Origin: Actinomycetes bacterium
Lineage (GTDB): Bacteria > Actinomycetota > Actinomycetes > Nanopelagicales > Nanopelagicaceae
Assembly (NCBI GenBank): GCA_014190155.1
Contig: BJFY01000002.1
Span: 9,209-73,208, forward strand
DNA: 64,000 nt
Direction: 5' to 3'
The notes under the pieces are model-generated. The model had not been told where the DNA came from and searched no databases. It saw only the letters and a list, made by a program, of their open reading frames with translations. The translations under genes were made by a program, and so were the position numbers. Below, piece after piece: positions 26,950-35,206 of this stretch. How positions within the stretch are numbered: the stretch's first letter is position 1; each line of letters begins with the position of its first letter.

Positions 26950-27942
26950 ATGCTGGCTTATCTAGTTCGTCGACTAATTGGTGGCGCAACTGTGATGGTT
27001 CTTGTTAGCATTTTTGTATTTGGTCTTTTCTTTGTCTTACCGGCGGACCCAGCTCGGCTAGCCTGTGGTAAGAGTTGCACCCCCGAGTTGATGGCTGAAA
27101 TTCGCCATACTTTAGAACTCGACATTCCACTACCTGCGCAATATTTTCGGTTTGTTAAAGGAATAGTTTCAGGGCGGACCTACTTGGCCGGTAGTGAAGC
27201 TCAACTTGATTGCGCGGCACCTTGTTTAGGTTACTCATACCAAACTGACGAACTGGTAACAAACTTGTTGAAAGATCGAGCGCCGGCGACTTTATCAATT
27301 GCATTTGGCGCGTCAATTCTTTGGTTACTTATTGGCCTATCAAGTGGAATCGTTTCAGCGCTACGACGGGCTACCTGGATAGATAAATTTTCACAAGGCG
27401 CGGCGCTGGCTGGCGCATCACTACAAATTTATTTTGTCGGTTTAGTTTTGCAATTTTTCTTGGTTGATAAATTAGGGTGGTTATCTTCACCCGGCTACGT
27501 CTCACCTAATGACTATCCAATGGAATGGGCACAGGGAATGATTTTGCCCTGGTTAACTTTGGGATTTCTTCTTTCAGCAATTTATGCGCGGCTTACCCGT
27601 GCTGGGATGATCGAAGTTATGAGCGAAGATTACATTCGGACCGCGCGCGCTAAAGGACTTACTAGTCGTAGCGTTAATTTCAAACACGTTATGCGGGCTG
27701 CCATTACTCCGATTATTACGGTATTTGGTTTGGATTTAGGTCAGCTTTTAGGCGGTGCAGTTATCACAGAATATGTTTTCAATATTCCCGGTTTAGGTAA
27801 ATTAGCAACTGAGGCGGTTAGCAATGTTGATTTACCAGTAATTGTTGGAACAGTATTAGTAGCCGCTGTATTTATTGTGATGGCTAACATCGTGGTTGAT
27901 TTGGTTTACATGATTTTAGATCCAAAGGTTCGGCTCGCATGA
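26950..27942 (+). CDS. Peptide ABC transporter permease, DppB/OppB-type
   Basis: Second permease, 330 residues. It starts MLAYLVRRLIGGATVMVLVS, the typical B-type N-terminus, with six hydrophobic helices. The EAA-type loop MSEDYIRTARAKGLTSRSV contacts the ATPases. The segment between helix 1 and helix 2 contains four cysteines (CGKSC and CAAPC), an unusual feature that could form disulfides outside the membrane. The stop overlaps the next start in an ATGA. Confidence 0.94.
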   Translation: MLAYLVRRLIGGATVMVLVSIFVFGLFFVLPADPARLACGKSCTPELMAEIRHTLELDIPLPAQYFRFVKGIVSGRTYLAGSEAQLDCAAPCLGYSYQTDELVTNLLKDRAPATLSIAFGASILWLLIGLSSGIVSALRRATWIDKFSQGAALAGASLQIYFVGLVLQFFLVDKLGWLSSPGYVSPNDYPMEWAQGMILPWLTLGFLLSAIYARLTRAGMIEVMSEDYIRTARAKGLTSRSVNFKHVMRAAITPIITVFGLDLGQLLGGAVITEYVFNIPGLGKLATEAVSNVDLPVIVGTVLVAAVFIVMANIVVDLVYMILDPKVRLA

Positions 27943-28964
27943 CCGCAATTTTGCAAGTTAAAGATTTGAAAGTTCATTTCCAAACCGATGATGGTTTAGT
28001 TAAAGCAGTGGATGGCGTTTCCTTTGAAATCGAAGCCGGTAAAACGCTTGGAATTGTGGGCGAATCAGGTTCGGGAAAGTCAGTAACAAGTCTTGCGATT
28101 ATGGGTTTGCATAAAGGTAGTCGCGCCGCTGTTTCTGGCGAAATTCTCATCGATGGCGTAGATGTAAATCAAGCAACTGAAGCTGAAGTGAACAAATTAC
28201 GTGGCAAGTCGATGGCGATGATTTTTCAGGATTCATTAGCGGCGTTGCATCCATTCTTCAAAGTTGGTGATCAAATCGCGGAGGCATATCAAGTTCATAA
28301 CAAAGTTTCCAAAAAGGCTGCTCAACAAGTTGCCGTCGAAATGTTGGGACGAGTTGGAATTCCCAATCCAACGCAACGAATGGAAGATTTCCCACATCAG
28401 TTTTCAGGTGGCATGCGCCAGCGTGTAATGATCGCAATGTCACTTTCTTGTAATCCAAAATTGTTAATAGCAGATGAGCCCACCACAGCGTTAGATGTAA
28501 CAGTACAAGCACAAATTCTAGATTTATTACGAGATTTGCAACGCGAATTCGGTTCCTCAATATTGATGATTACACACGACTTAGGCGTTGTTGCTGAAAT
28601 TGCTGACGATGTGCTTTTAATGTACGCCGGCAAAGCGATTGAACGCGGAACTGTGCGTGAATTGCTTAAAACCCCAGAACACCCATACGCCTGGGGCTTA
28701 CTCACTTCAATACCTAAATTAACCGGAGCCACCGATTCAGAACTTCTGGCGATTCCGGGAACCCCGCCGAGTTTGATTACTTTGCCAAGTGGGTGCTCTT
28801 TTAGCCCAAGGTGTAGCTACAAGAATCGTTCAAAAGTCGATTGTGAATCTGCGATGCCCGAACTTGCCGGAGTTAAATCCAATAGCAGTCATTTAGTTAG
28901 CTGTCATCTATCGGAAACTGATCGAGTGGCGATTTTTAAGAGTGAGATTGCGCCAAAATTATGA
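27939..28964 (+). CDS. Peptide ABC transporter ATPase, DppD/OppD-type
   Basis: 341-residue ATP-binding subunit. Walker A is GESGSGKS at about 40-47, the Q-loop is MIFQDSLAALHP, the signature is FSGGMRQRVMIAMSL, and Walker B is LLIADEPTTALD. The C-terminal oligopeptide-type extension contains a Cys set (GCSFSPRCSYKNRSKVDC, about 284-301) that in this family binds an Fe-S cluster. Coupled by 4-bp overlaps to the permease before and the second ATPase after. Confidence 0.95.
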   Translation: MTAILQVKDLKVHFQTDDGLVKAVDGVSFEIEAGKTLGIVGESGSGKSVTSLAIMGLHKGSRAAVSGEILIDGVDVNQATEAEVNKLRGKSMAMIFQDSLAALHPFFKVGDQIAEAYQVHNKVSKKAAQQVAVEMLGRVGIPNPTQRMEDFPHQFSGGMRQRVMIAMSLSCNPKLLIADEPTTALDVTVQAQILDLLRDLQREFGSSILMITHDLGVVAEIADDVLLMYAGKAIERGTVRELLKTPEHPYAWGLLTSIPKLTGATDSELLAIPGTPPSLITLPSGCSFSPRCSYKNRSKVDCESAMPELAGVKSNSSHLVSCHLSETDRVAIFKSEIAPKL

Positions 28965-29929
28965 CGCCACTATTAAAAGTTACGGATCTCACCAAACATT
29001 TCCCTAGTAAAAACAACAAAATTTTTGGCAAACGAGAGTTTGTGCACGCGGTAGATAACGTTTCTTTTGAGCTAAATGTTGGTGAAACTCTTGGGCTAGT
29101 TGGAGAATCTGGTTGCGGAAAATCCACGACGGGGAGATTAATTACGAAATTGATACCCACTACGTCAGGATCGATTGAATTTGAAGGCCGAGAAATCTCG
29201 AAGATGAAAGCAAGTGAATTCAAAGAACTTCGACCGCAAATTCAAATGATTTTTCAAGATCCGTATGCTTCGCTGAATCCACGACATACTGTCGGAACAA
29301 TTATTGCCACACCGCTTAAGATTCATGGGATAAATCCAGGGGTGGATGTAAAAAAACAAGTACAAGAACTTCTGGAAATCGTCGGACTGAATCCAGAGCA
29401 TTACAACAGATATCCGCATGAATTTTCGGGCGGCCAGCGACAACGTATTGGGATCGCGCGCGCTCTGGCCTTGAAGCCAAAATTGATTATTGCTGATGAA
29501 CCGGTCAGCGCTCTCGATGTCTCTATTCAAGCGCAGATTTTAAATCTATTACAAAGTCTGCAATCTGATTTCAACCTCTCCTTTATTTTTATTGCACATG
29601 ACCTTGCGGTAGTTAAACATTTCGCACAACGGGTAGCAGTTATGTATGCGGGCAATATCGTGGAAGTTTCCGATCATGTATCGCTTTACGCCTCGCCTAA
29701 GCACCCATATACAAAAGCTTTGATGTCAGCGGTGCCAAGCGCGGATCCAGATGCATCAGGCGCGCGGGAGCGGATTCGGTTATCTGGAGATATTCCTAAT
29801 CCGATAGATCCACCAACTGGGTGCCGGTTTAGAAGTAGATGTTGGAAAGCGCAAGATATTTGTGCAACGAAGCCGCCGTTGTTGCAAATTGGTAAATCCA
29901 TGGTGGCTTGTCATTTTCCAGAAAATTAA
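28961..29929 (+). CDS. Peptide ABC transporter ATPase, DppF/OppF-type
   Basis: 322-residue ATPase partner. Walker A is GESGCGKST, the Q-loop is IQMIFQDPYASLNPR, the signature is FSGGQRQRIGIARAL, and Walker B is LIIADEPVSALD. The C-terminal Cys-rich tail (GCRFRSRCWKAQDIC) matches the oligopeptide type. Last gene of the importer; an EamA transporter gene follows after 3 nt. Confidence 0.95.
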   Translation: MTPLLKVTDLTKHFPSKNNKIFGKREFVHAVDNVSFELNVGETLGLVGESGCGKSTTGRLITKLIPTTSGSIEFEGREISKMKASEFKELRPQIQMIFQDPYASLNPRHTVGTIIATPLKIHGINPGVDVKKQVQELLEIVGLNPEHYNRYPHEFSGGQRQRIGIARALALKPKLIIADEPVSALDVSIQAQILNLLQSLQSDFNLSFIFIAHDLAVVKHFAQRVAVMYAGNIVEVSDHVSLYASPKHPYTKALMSAVPSADPDASGARERIRLSGDIPNPIDPPTGCRFRSRCWKAQDICATKPPLLQIGKSMVACHFPEN

Positions 29930-29932
29930 GAA

Positions 29933-30814
29933 TTGCTTTTAGTTAAACGGTTCGCGCCGGCGATATTCGTTTTACTCTGGAGCACCGGATTTATCGGCGC
30001 AAAATATATTCTCCCCTACGCATCTCCATTTACTTTTTTAACTATTAGATATTTCGCCGCTACCGTTGTTTTGGTGGCTTTAGCTAAGTTAGCAAATGAA
30101 TCGTTGCGGATCTCTAGGTCTCAGATCAAAGAATCGATATTGGTTAGTATTTTTTTGCACGTACTTTATATTGCAGGTGTTTTTTATGCTGTGCATTTAG
30201 GAGTATCGGCAGGAATCACAGCAGTGATTGTCAGTTTGCAACCAGTCTTTGTCTCTTTGATAGCAGTTCCAATGTTTCGCGAGAAATTACGGATAGTGCA
30301 ATTGCTTGGCTTATTGTTAGGGCTAGTTGGTGTCGCCCTTTTGTTACTGCCAAAAATTCTGCAAGGTGATTACTCTACAAATTATTCTGCGCTTGGTTTA
30401 TTTTCATGTTTTCTCGCCCTGCTAGGGACTACGGTAGGTTATTTATTGCAAAAACGTACTGGTAACGCAATATCTTTTTTATCTGGAACAGCAGTGCAGT
30501 ATGCAGCTGCAACCATTATATTTTTCATTCTCGCTATAGTTTTTGAAGATACAACAGTGGTTGTTAATCTAAGATTTATTTTTGCGCTCTCTTGGATCGT
30601 GCTGGCACTTTCGATTGGTTCGATATTCCTGCTCTTTTATATGCTGCGAACTGATAGCGCTAGCTCAGTTGCTAGTTTGTATTATTTAGTACCACCATCA
30701 ACAGCGATTCAAGCTTTTATTCTCTTTGGGGAACGAATAAGTTTGATAGGAATTTTCGGTATGGTATTAGCCGCACTTGGAGTGTTATTGGTTACAAAAG
30801 AAATTAAGAGATAG
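29933..30814 (+). CDS. EamA/DMT family transporter
   Basis: A 293-residue ten-helix protein with two EamA repeats (first helix FAPAIFVLLWSTGFIGAKYI). Substrate unknown. The start is a TTG 3 nt after the DppF stop, with no clear Shine-Dalgarno, so translation may depend on read-through from the importer. It may export an amino acid or by-product derived from imported peptides (speculative). Confidence 0.85.
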   Translation: MLLVKRFAPAIFVLLWSTGFIGAKYILPYASPFTFLTIRYFAATVVLVALAKLANESLRISRSQIKESILVSIFLHVLYIAGVFYAVHLGVSAGITAVIVSLQPVFVSLIAVPMFREKLRIVQLLGLLLGLVGVALLLLPKILQGDYSTNYSALGLFSCFLALLGTTVGYLLQKRTGNAISFLSGTAVQYAAATIIFFILAIVFEDTTVVVNLRFIFALSWIVLALSIGSIFLLFYMLRTDSASSVASLYYLVPPSTAIQAFILFGERISLIGIFGMVLAALGVLLVTKEIKR

Positions 30815-30817
30815 GGT
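30812..30817 (+). promoter_or_regulatory. -10 box (TAGGGT), leaderless, DapB-like gene
   Basis: TAGGGT is 7 nt before the ATG at 30825, overlapping the stop of the preceding EamA gene. Confidence 0.5.
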
Positions 30818-30824
30818 CGGTTTC

Positions 30825-31619
30825 ATGATTAAAATCTGCTTGGCGGGGGCGACTGGATGGACCGGAAAAGCTCTAGCAACAGCCTTACATGCCAGTGCTG
30901 AATTTGAATTAACTTCTGCACTCACCAGAACAACGGGTGGTAAAGATCTGGGCGAAGTTATCGCGGACACACATTGGGGAACGCCGATTTATTCGGATCT
31001 CAACAAAGCGCTTACTGGAGTAGATGTAATGATCGAATACACCGGGCATGCATCCGTTAAAGCCAACACTCTTGCTGCGATAGCTGCAGGCGTTCACGTT
31101 GTTGTCGGATCATCTGGAATGTCGGCAGCGGATTTCGCAGAGATAGAAAGCGCTGCCAAAGCAAAAAATGTTGGCGTAATTGCGGCTGGGAATTACGCGC
31201 TCACCGCTGCGTTAGCTCAAGCTGCAGCTCTGATGGTTGCTAAACATTTGCCGCAATGGGAAGTTATCGATTACGCAAGTAAGAAGAAACCCGATGTACC
31301 AAGCGGTACTGCACGAGAACTGGCTGAAAAATTGAGCGCAGTACATAAACCAGAAATTGGTGTGCCGGTAAAAGATATTGCTGGCCCGCAAGAAGCCAGG
31401 GGAGCTGATATTGGCGGAACTCAGGTGCATTCGATTCGGCTACCAAGTTTTGTAGTGTCTACTGAAGTGATATTTGGTTTACCGGATCAACGGCTATCAA
31501 TTAAATTTGACGCTGGAAGTTCTGCAGAACCTTATGTTGATGGCACTCTATTAGCCGCTAAAGCCGTTGTAAGTACAGTTGGCTTAACGCGTGGGCTAGA
31601 AAATATATTACTCGGGTAG
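30825..31619 (+). CDS. DapB-like dihydrodipicolinate-reductase-fold protein lacking the usual His pair
   Basis: 264 residues with the NAD(P)-binding turn GATGWTGKAL at residues 8-17 and the DapB substrate loop KPDVPSGTA (155-163). In lysine-biosynthetic DapB the loop is preceded by a conserved His-His (E-x-H-H-x-x-K-x-D-x-P-S-G-T). Here the segment reads DYASKKKPDVPSGT, keeping the Lys (K155) but replacing both His (A151, S152). No other lysine-biosynthetic gene is adjacent. It may reduce a related cyclic imine or be a specialised paralog. Start chosen at ATG 30825, with TAGGGT 7 nt before it. Confidence 0.82.
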   Translation: MIKICLAGATGWTGKALATALHASAEFELTSALTRTTGGKDLGEVIADTHWGTPIYSDLNKALTGVDVMIEYTGHASVKANTLAAIAAGVHVVVGSSGMSAADFAEIESAAKAKNVGVIAAGNYALTAALAQAAALMVAKHLPQWEVIDYASKKKPDVPSGTARELAEKLSAVHKPEIGVPVKDIAGPQEARGADIGGTQVHSIRLPSFVVSTEVIFGLPDQRLSIKFDAGSSAEPYVDGTLLAAKAVVSTVGLTRGLENILLG

Positions 31620-31622
31620 ATC

Positions 31623-32246
31623 ATGTATATCCCGAAACACTTCGAACCTAGTGATGAAGCCGGCCAAATATTTCTAAGATCAATAAATTCAGGCCATTTG
31701 GTTTCTCATACATCAGCAGGATTAATCGCAACATTTATACCAGTTAATTTTCAAGAAGAAACAAATTCAATTGTTGGACATCTAGCCCGAGGCAATCAAC
31801 AATGGTCGTACGGTACAACTGAAGATGCGCTCTTTATCTCAACTTCAAACGATTCATATGTCTCACCATCTTGGTATGTATCGAAACAAGAACACGGAAA
31901 AGTTGTACCTACTTGGGATTACATGACAGCGCATGTTTATGGCGAACTGGTAATTCATGATGATGTTTGCTGGTTACGCCAACAAGTAAGTGCTTTAACC
32001 AATAAATTCGAGGCTACCCGCGCTAAACCTTGGAAATTGGATGATGCTCCAGAAGATTATGTGGCGGGGCAATTACGTGCGATTGTTGGAATTGAACTAA
32101 AAGTTTCCCGCATTGAAGTTTCGTTCAAGATGAGTCAGAACAAAACTAAAGCAGATTTAGATGGTGTTATTGCGGGGTTATTAAAAGATGGGAAAACAAA
32201 TATTTCCGATAAAGTATCGGAATTACGCCCGCTAGATAAAAAATAA
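31623..32246 (+). CDS. FMN-binding negative regulator, PaiB-like
   Basis: A 207-residue protein of the PaiB family, FMN-binding split-barrel proteins first noted as negative regulators in Bacillus. It begins MYIPKHFEPSDEAGQIFLRS. Conserved stretches are GHLARGNQQW, SPSWYVSKQEHGKVVPTWDY and VHVYGEL-like AHVYGEL, followed by the C-terminal KMSQNKTKADLDGV. It starts 3 nt after the dapB-like stop. A redox or detoxification role is as likely as DNA-linked regulation; no DNA-binding motif is visible. Confidence 0.9.
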   Translation: MYIPKHFEPSDEAGQIFLRSINSGHLVSHTSAGLIATFIPVNFQEETNSIVGHLARGNQQWSYGTTEDALFISTSNDSYVSPSWYVSKQEHGKVVPTWDYMTAHVYGELVIHDDVCWLRQQVSALTNKFEATRAKPWKLDDAPEDYVAGQLRAIVGIELKVSRIEVSFKMSQNKTKADLDGVIAGLLKDGKTNISDKVSELRPLDKK

Positions 32247-32268
32247 TTGTCGATGTTAGGAGAAAATT

Positions 32269-33507
32269 ATGAGTGCCGCTGATTGGATTTTAATCGGGAT
32301 ATTTACTTTAGTTCTTATCGATTTCGCATCTGGACGCGTTATCAATTTTCTTAATGAACAATCTAAAAATCAACCTCTTAGCCGGCAAGCAGCCGAGATT
32401 TATACCGCTGCGGATTATCAGAAATCAATGGCGTATGGAACTGCTAATTACAAGCTTGAAAGTCTCTCATCTGTAATTAGTACTTGCGTGATACTTGCCG
32501 CAATAATACTTGGTTTTTTTGCAAAACTTGATAATTTTATTCGTGAACGAATTTCTAACAATCTCTTAGTAACTGTAATTTTTATTGCGGTTCTAATAGT
32601 AGTAAGCGCAATTGGATCGCTCCCAGCGAGCATCTATTCAACTTTTGTAATAGAAACAAAATATGAGTTTAATAAAACTACGCCACGGTTATTTATTGCT
32701 GATCAGTTTAAGAATTTGTTACTGAGCTTAGGAATTGGATTACCGTTGCTTTACGCTATCGCATGGATTTATCAAGAATTACAAAGTGTTTTTTGGCTGG
32801 TGGCTTGGCTGCTTGTTGCCAGTTTTACTCTATTTATGTTTGTTTTTGGGACGCGCATCTTTTTGCCGATTTTCAATAAGTTGAAACCACTCCCAGAGGG
32901 AGAGTTACGCGATGAGATCGAAATCTATTGCAATTCCCAAGGGTTCCCACTTTCTAAGTTATATGAAATGGATGCCTCCAAGCGCTCTACGAAATTGAAC
33001 GCTTTTTTCTCCGGAATGGGCAAAGTTAAAATCATAGGTTTATATGACACGTTGATCGAGAAATTAAATACTAAGGAAATTGTCGCCGTTTTAGCGCACG
33101 AAGTGGGTCATTATAAGCGAAAGCACATTTTTACTATGTTTCTTTTTAGCCAGGTTCAAACTCTGATTATGTTCTCGCTTATGGGTTGGCTACTAAGTAA
33201 TCCAAATCTTTCTGCGGCGCTCGGATCAAAAATTCCGAGTTTCCACCTTTCAATGTTGGCATTCTTCTTACTTTTCACACCGGTTTCTACGGTTCTTGGT
33301 TTAATCAACAATTCATTCTCACGATATAACGAGTATCAAGCTGACCAATATTCGATTGCAACTTATCCAGGGGCAGTCGATTATATGTATTCAGCTTTAA
33401 AGAAGCTTTCTGTTAATTCGTTGAGTAACTTAAACCCACATCCAGTTTATGTTGCGGTTCATTACTCGCATCCACCAATTCTTAAAAGGCTAGCAAAACT
33501 GAAATAA
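32269..33507 (+). CDS. M48 family metalloprotease, Ste24/CAAX-protease-like
   Basis: A 412-residue multi-pass membrane protease. The zinc site is H277-E-V-G-H281 (AHEVGHYKRKH) and the third ligand is in SRYNEYQADQYS (Glu about residue 358). An N-terminal helix bundle carries TKYEFNKTTPRLFIADQFK, as in eukaryotic Ste24p and its bacterial relatives. Bacteria lack prenylated a-factor substrates, so a membrane-protein quality-control role is inferred. Good Shine-Dalgarno (TTAGGAGAAAATT then ATG). The stop lies 1 nt from the 3' end of a convergent tRNA-Val gene. Ste24-type length is not common in actinobacteria. Confidence 0.9.
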   Translation: MSAADWILIGIFTLVLIDFASGRVINFLNEQSKNQPLSRQAAEIYTAADYQKSMAYGTANYKLESLSSVISTCVILAAIILGFFAKLDNFIRERISNNLLVTVIFIAVLIVVSAIGSLPASIYSTFVIETKYEFNKTTPRLFIADQFKNLLLSLGIGLPLLYAIAWIYQELQSVFWLVAWLLVASFTLFMFVFGTRIFLPIFNKLKPLPEGELRDEIEIYCNSQGFPLSKLYEMDASKRSTKLNAFFSGMGKVKIIGLYDTLIEKLNTKEIVAVLAHEVGHYKRKHIFTMFLFSQVQTLIMFSLMGWLLSNPNLSAALGSKIPSFHLSMLAFFLLFTPVSTVLGLINNSFSRYNEYQADQYSIATYPGAVDYMYSALKKLSVNSLSNLNPHPVYVAVHYSHPPILKRLAKLK

Positions 33508-33508
33508 G

Positions 33509-33581
33509 TGGACCGTACTGGGATCGAACCAGTGACCTTTTCCATGTCGAGGAAACGCGCTACCAGCTGCGCTAACGGTCC
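33509..33581 (-). tRNA. tRNA-Val(GAC), with C33
   Basis: A full cloverleaf can be drawn over 73 nt: acceptor GGACCGT/ACGGTCC, D-stem GCGC/GCGC, anticodon stem TTTCC/GGAAA, T-stem ACTGG/CCAGT, discriminator A73. The anticodon loop reads TCGACAT, so the anticodon is GAC (Val), and position 33 is C instead of the nearly universal T. CCA is not encoded. Confidence 0.93.
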
Positions 33582-33610
33582 TTCTTTATTTCGGAAATCA
33601 TATATTGCTT

Positions 33611-33958
33611 TTAAGCTCTTCCAAAATCATCTTCAACACGCTCAATATCATCTTCGCCGAAATAGGTTCCGGTTTGAACTTCAATGAAAATCAGATCTGT
33701 TCTTCCAATATTTTCAATTCTGTGCAACTGGCCAATTTCGATATCCACTGATGAATTGGCAGTTTTCTCAAATTTATTTTCCGCAATAGTCACTAGCGCT
33801 GTACCAGAAACTATGAACCAATGCTCCGCGCGCTTTTGATGACGCTGAAGTGAGAGCCTCGCCCCAGGTTTAACCGTTATGGTCTTAATTTTATGGGTAG
33901 AGGTTTCGAGCAATACTTCGTAATTACCCCAAGGGCGGTCTGATCTCTCTAAACTCAT
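33611..33958 (-). CDS. Cupin protein, mannose-6-phosphate isomerase type II-like domain
   Basis: A 115-residue standalone cupin matching the C-terminal domain of ManC/type II phosphomannose isomerases: RPWGNYEVLLE at the N-terminus, the metal region LSLQRHQKRAEHWFIVSGTA, and IGQLHRIENIGRTDLIFIEVQTG. The nucleotidyltransferase half is absent. It is the second gene after a ROK kinase (ATGA overlap), so a sugar-phosphate isomerisation role alongside a sugar kinase is reasonable but inferred. Confidence 0.88.
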   Translation of the reverse strand: MSLERSDRPWGNYEVLLETSTHKIKTITVKPGARLSLQRHQKRAEHWFIVSGTALVTIAENKFEKTANSSVDIEIGQLHRIENIGRTDLIFIEVQTGTYFGEDDIERVEDDFGRA

Positions 33959-34893
33959 GAGGTTAATAGTACTTCACGTGCTAAAAGAGCAGCTCCTAAT
34001 TCGGCGCTGCTGCTATCTAGTAGCGCTTTCCGAATCTGGAAGTCAAGTAAAAATGCGTGTGGCTGAATTCTGCTGGCAATCTCAGAAACCATTTTTTCAT
34101 AAAAGATATCGGAACTTAGGACAACGCCACCAGTTACGATAACTTTAGTAAAGTCATTAATAAGCATTACATTAACGGTGGCTTGTGCGATAGCGGTAGC
34201 TCCACTGGAAATTGTTGCGATTGCAGCGATATTGCCAGATTCTGCCAAGGAATTTAAGGTAGCAAAATCTGAAAGAGGAGTCACAATCCCGTTCTCTTTT
34301 CCTCTAAGAAGCATCGCAGCGCCGCCGGCGTAATATTCAACACAGCCAAATGCGCCGCAGTTGCAAATTGGGCCAGCGAATGCAACGGAAGCATGGCCGA
34401 AATATCCAGAATTTCCAGTATCGCCAGTTAAAACTTTTCCTTTATCAATCAAGGCTCCACCAATTCCGGTGCCAGCATTCACTAAAAATGCAGTCGTCTC
34501 GCTTAATGTGGGGTCGAGAAATACTTCGGCACGAGCCATTCCGATAATGTCGCCTTGGATCGCGATTTGCGGATGTGAACCAAACTTAGCCAACTCACCA
34601 AGGATAATTTCACCTAATGGAAATTTTCGAAAAGCTGGAATGTTTACGGGGCTTATTTCAATCCGTTGCAAGTCAATCGGTCCAGCGCTGGAGATTCCGA
34701 CGCTCACAATCAAACTTTGTATTTTCGCTAACTCCGAAATTGTATTTCGAACATCGGTTTCAATATCGGTAGCAGAGCGATTTCCAGAATCAATTCGGTT
34801 GCTTTTTTGGAGTTCGCACTTTGCGTTATAAAGTCCAATCGTTATTTTTGTGCCACCAACATCGACGCCGAGAAGGTATTGGTCTAATGACAT
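33955..34893 (-). CDS. ROK family sugar kinase (glucokinase-like)
   Basis: A 312-residue cytosolic kinase. It has the phosphate-binding loop GVDVGGTKITIGLY, the catalytic region NAGTGIGGALID, and the ROK zinc signature FGHASVAFAGPICNCGAFGCVEYYAGG (His plus three Cys), given here in parts: FGHAS and CNCGAFGCVEYY. Probably phosphorylates glucose or another hexose. Its leaderless start has TAAAGT 6 nt upstream. Lies just downstream of tRNA-Cys on the same strand. Confidence 0.92.
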   Translation of the reverse strand: MSLDQYLLGVDVGGTKITIGLYNAKCELQKSNRIDSGNRSATDIETDVRNTISELAKIQSLIVSVGISSAGPIDLQRIEISPVNIPAFRKFPLGEIILGELAKFGSHPQIAIQGDIIGMARAEVFLDPTLSETTAFLVNAGTGIGGALIDKGKVLTGDTGNSGYFGHASVAFAGPICNCGAFGCVEYYAGGAAMLLRGKENGIVTPLSDFATLNSLAESGNIAAIATISSGATAIAQATVNVMLINDFTKVIVTGGVVLSSDIFYEKMVSEIASRIQPHAFLLDFQIRKALLDSSSAELGAALLAREVLLTS

Positions 34894-34899
34894 GCGCCG

Positions 34900-34905
34900 A
34901 CTTTA
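34900..34905 (-). promoter_or_regulatory. -10 box (TAAAGT), leaderless, ROK kinase-cupin genes
   Basis: Minus-strand TAAAGT is 6 nt before the ATG at 34893, between tRNA-Cys and the kinase. Confidence 0.6.
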
Positions 34906-34930
34906 CGGTAATAGTTTTTATTTAAAAATG

Positions 34931-35004
34931 TGGAGGTCGGGACGGGATTTGAACCCGTGTAGCGGGATTTGCAGTCCCGAGCCTCGCCTCTCGGCCACCC
35001 GACC
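34931..35004 (-). tRNA. tRNA-Cys(GCA), CCA encoded
   Basis: Acceptor GGTCGGG/CCCGACC, D-stem GCC/GGC, anticodon stem CGGGA/TCCCG with loop CTGCAAA (anticodon GCA), T-stem ACGGG/CCCGT, discriminator T73 and encoded CCA at 34933-34931. All match a cysteine tRNA. Confidence 0.96.
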
Positions 35005-35023
35005 ATGGATATTTGATTAAACG

Positions 35024-35096
35024 AGCGGACGACCGGGATCGAACCGGCGACCTGAACCTTGGCAAGGTTCCGCGCTACCAACTGCGCTACGTCCGC
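35024..35096 (-). tRNA. tRNA-Gly(GCC)
   Basis: Acceptor GCGGACG/CGTCCGC, D-stem GCGC/GCGC, anticodon stem GAACC/GGTTC with loop TTGCCAA (anticodon GCC), T-stem GCCGG/CCGGT, discriminator T73. CCA is not encoded. It lies 19 nt upstream of tRNA-Cys, probably in one transcript. Confidence 0.96.
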
Positions 35097-35194
35097 AAAA
35101 CTCCAGCTACCCGACAGAATCGACCAGCAAGAGCAGGGGGAAATCTATCGCAGGTAAGGCGCATCTCCCAAGTCGCAAGTTTGATCCATTGGAG

Positions 35195-35200
35195 TACCTT
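35195..35200 (+). promoter_or_regulatory. -10 box (TACCTT), leaderless, pabB-pabC genes
   Basis: TACCTT is 6 nt before the ATG at 35207 and decides that start over the upstream TTG. Confidence 0.6.
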
Positions 35201-35206
35201 CGCGTC

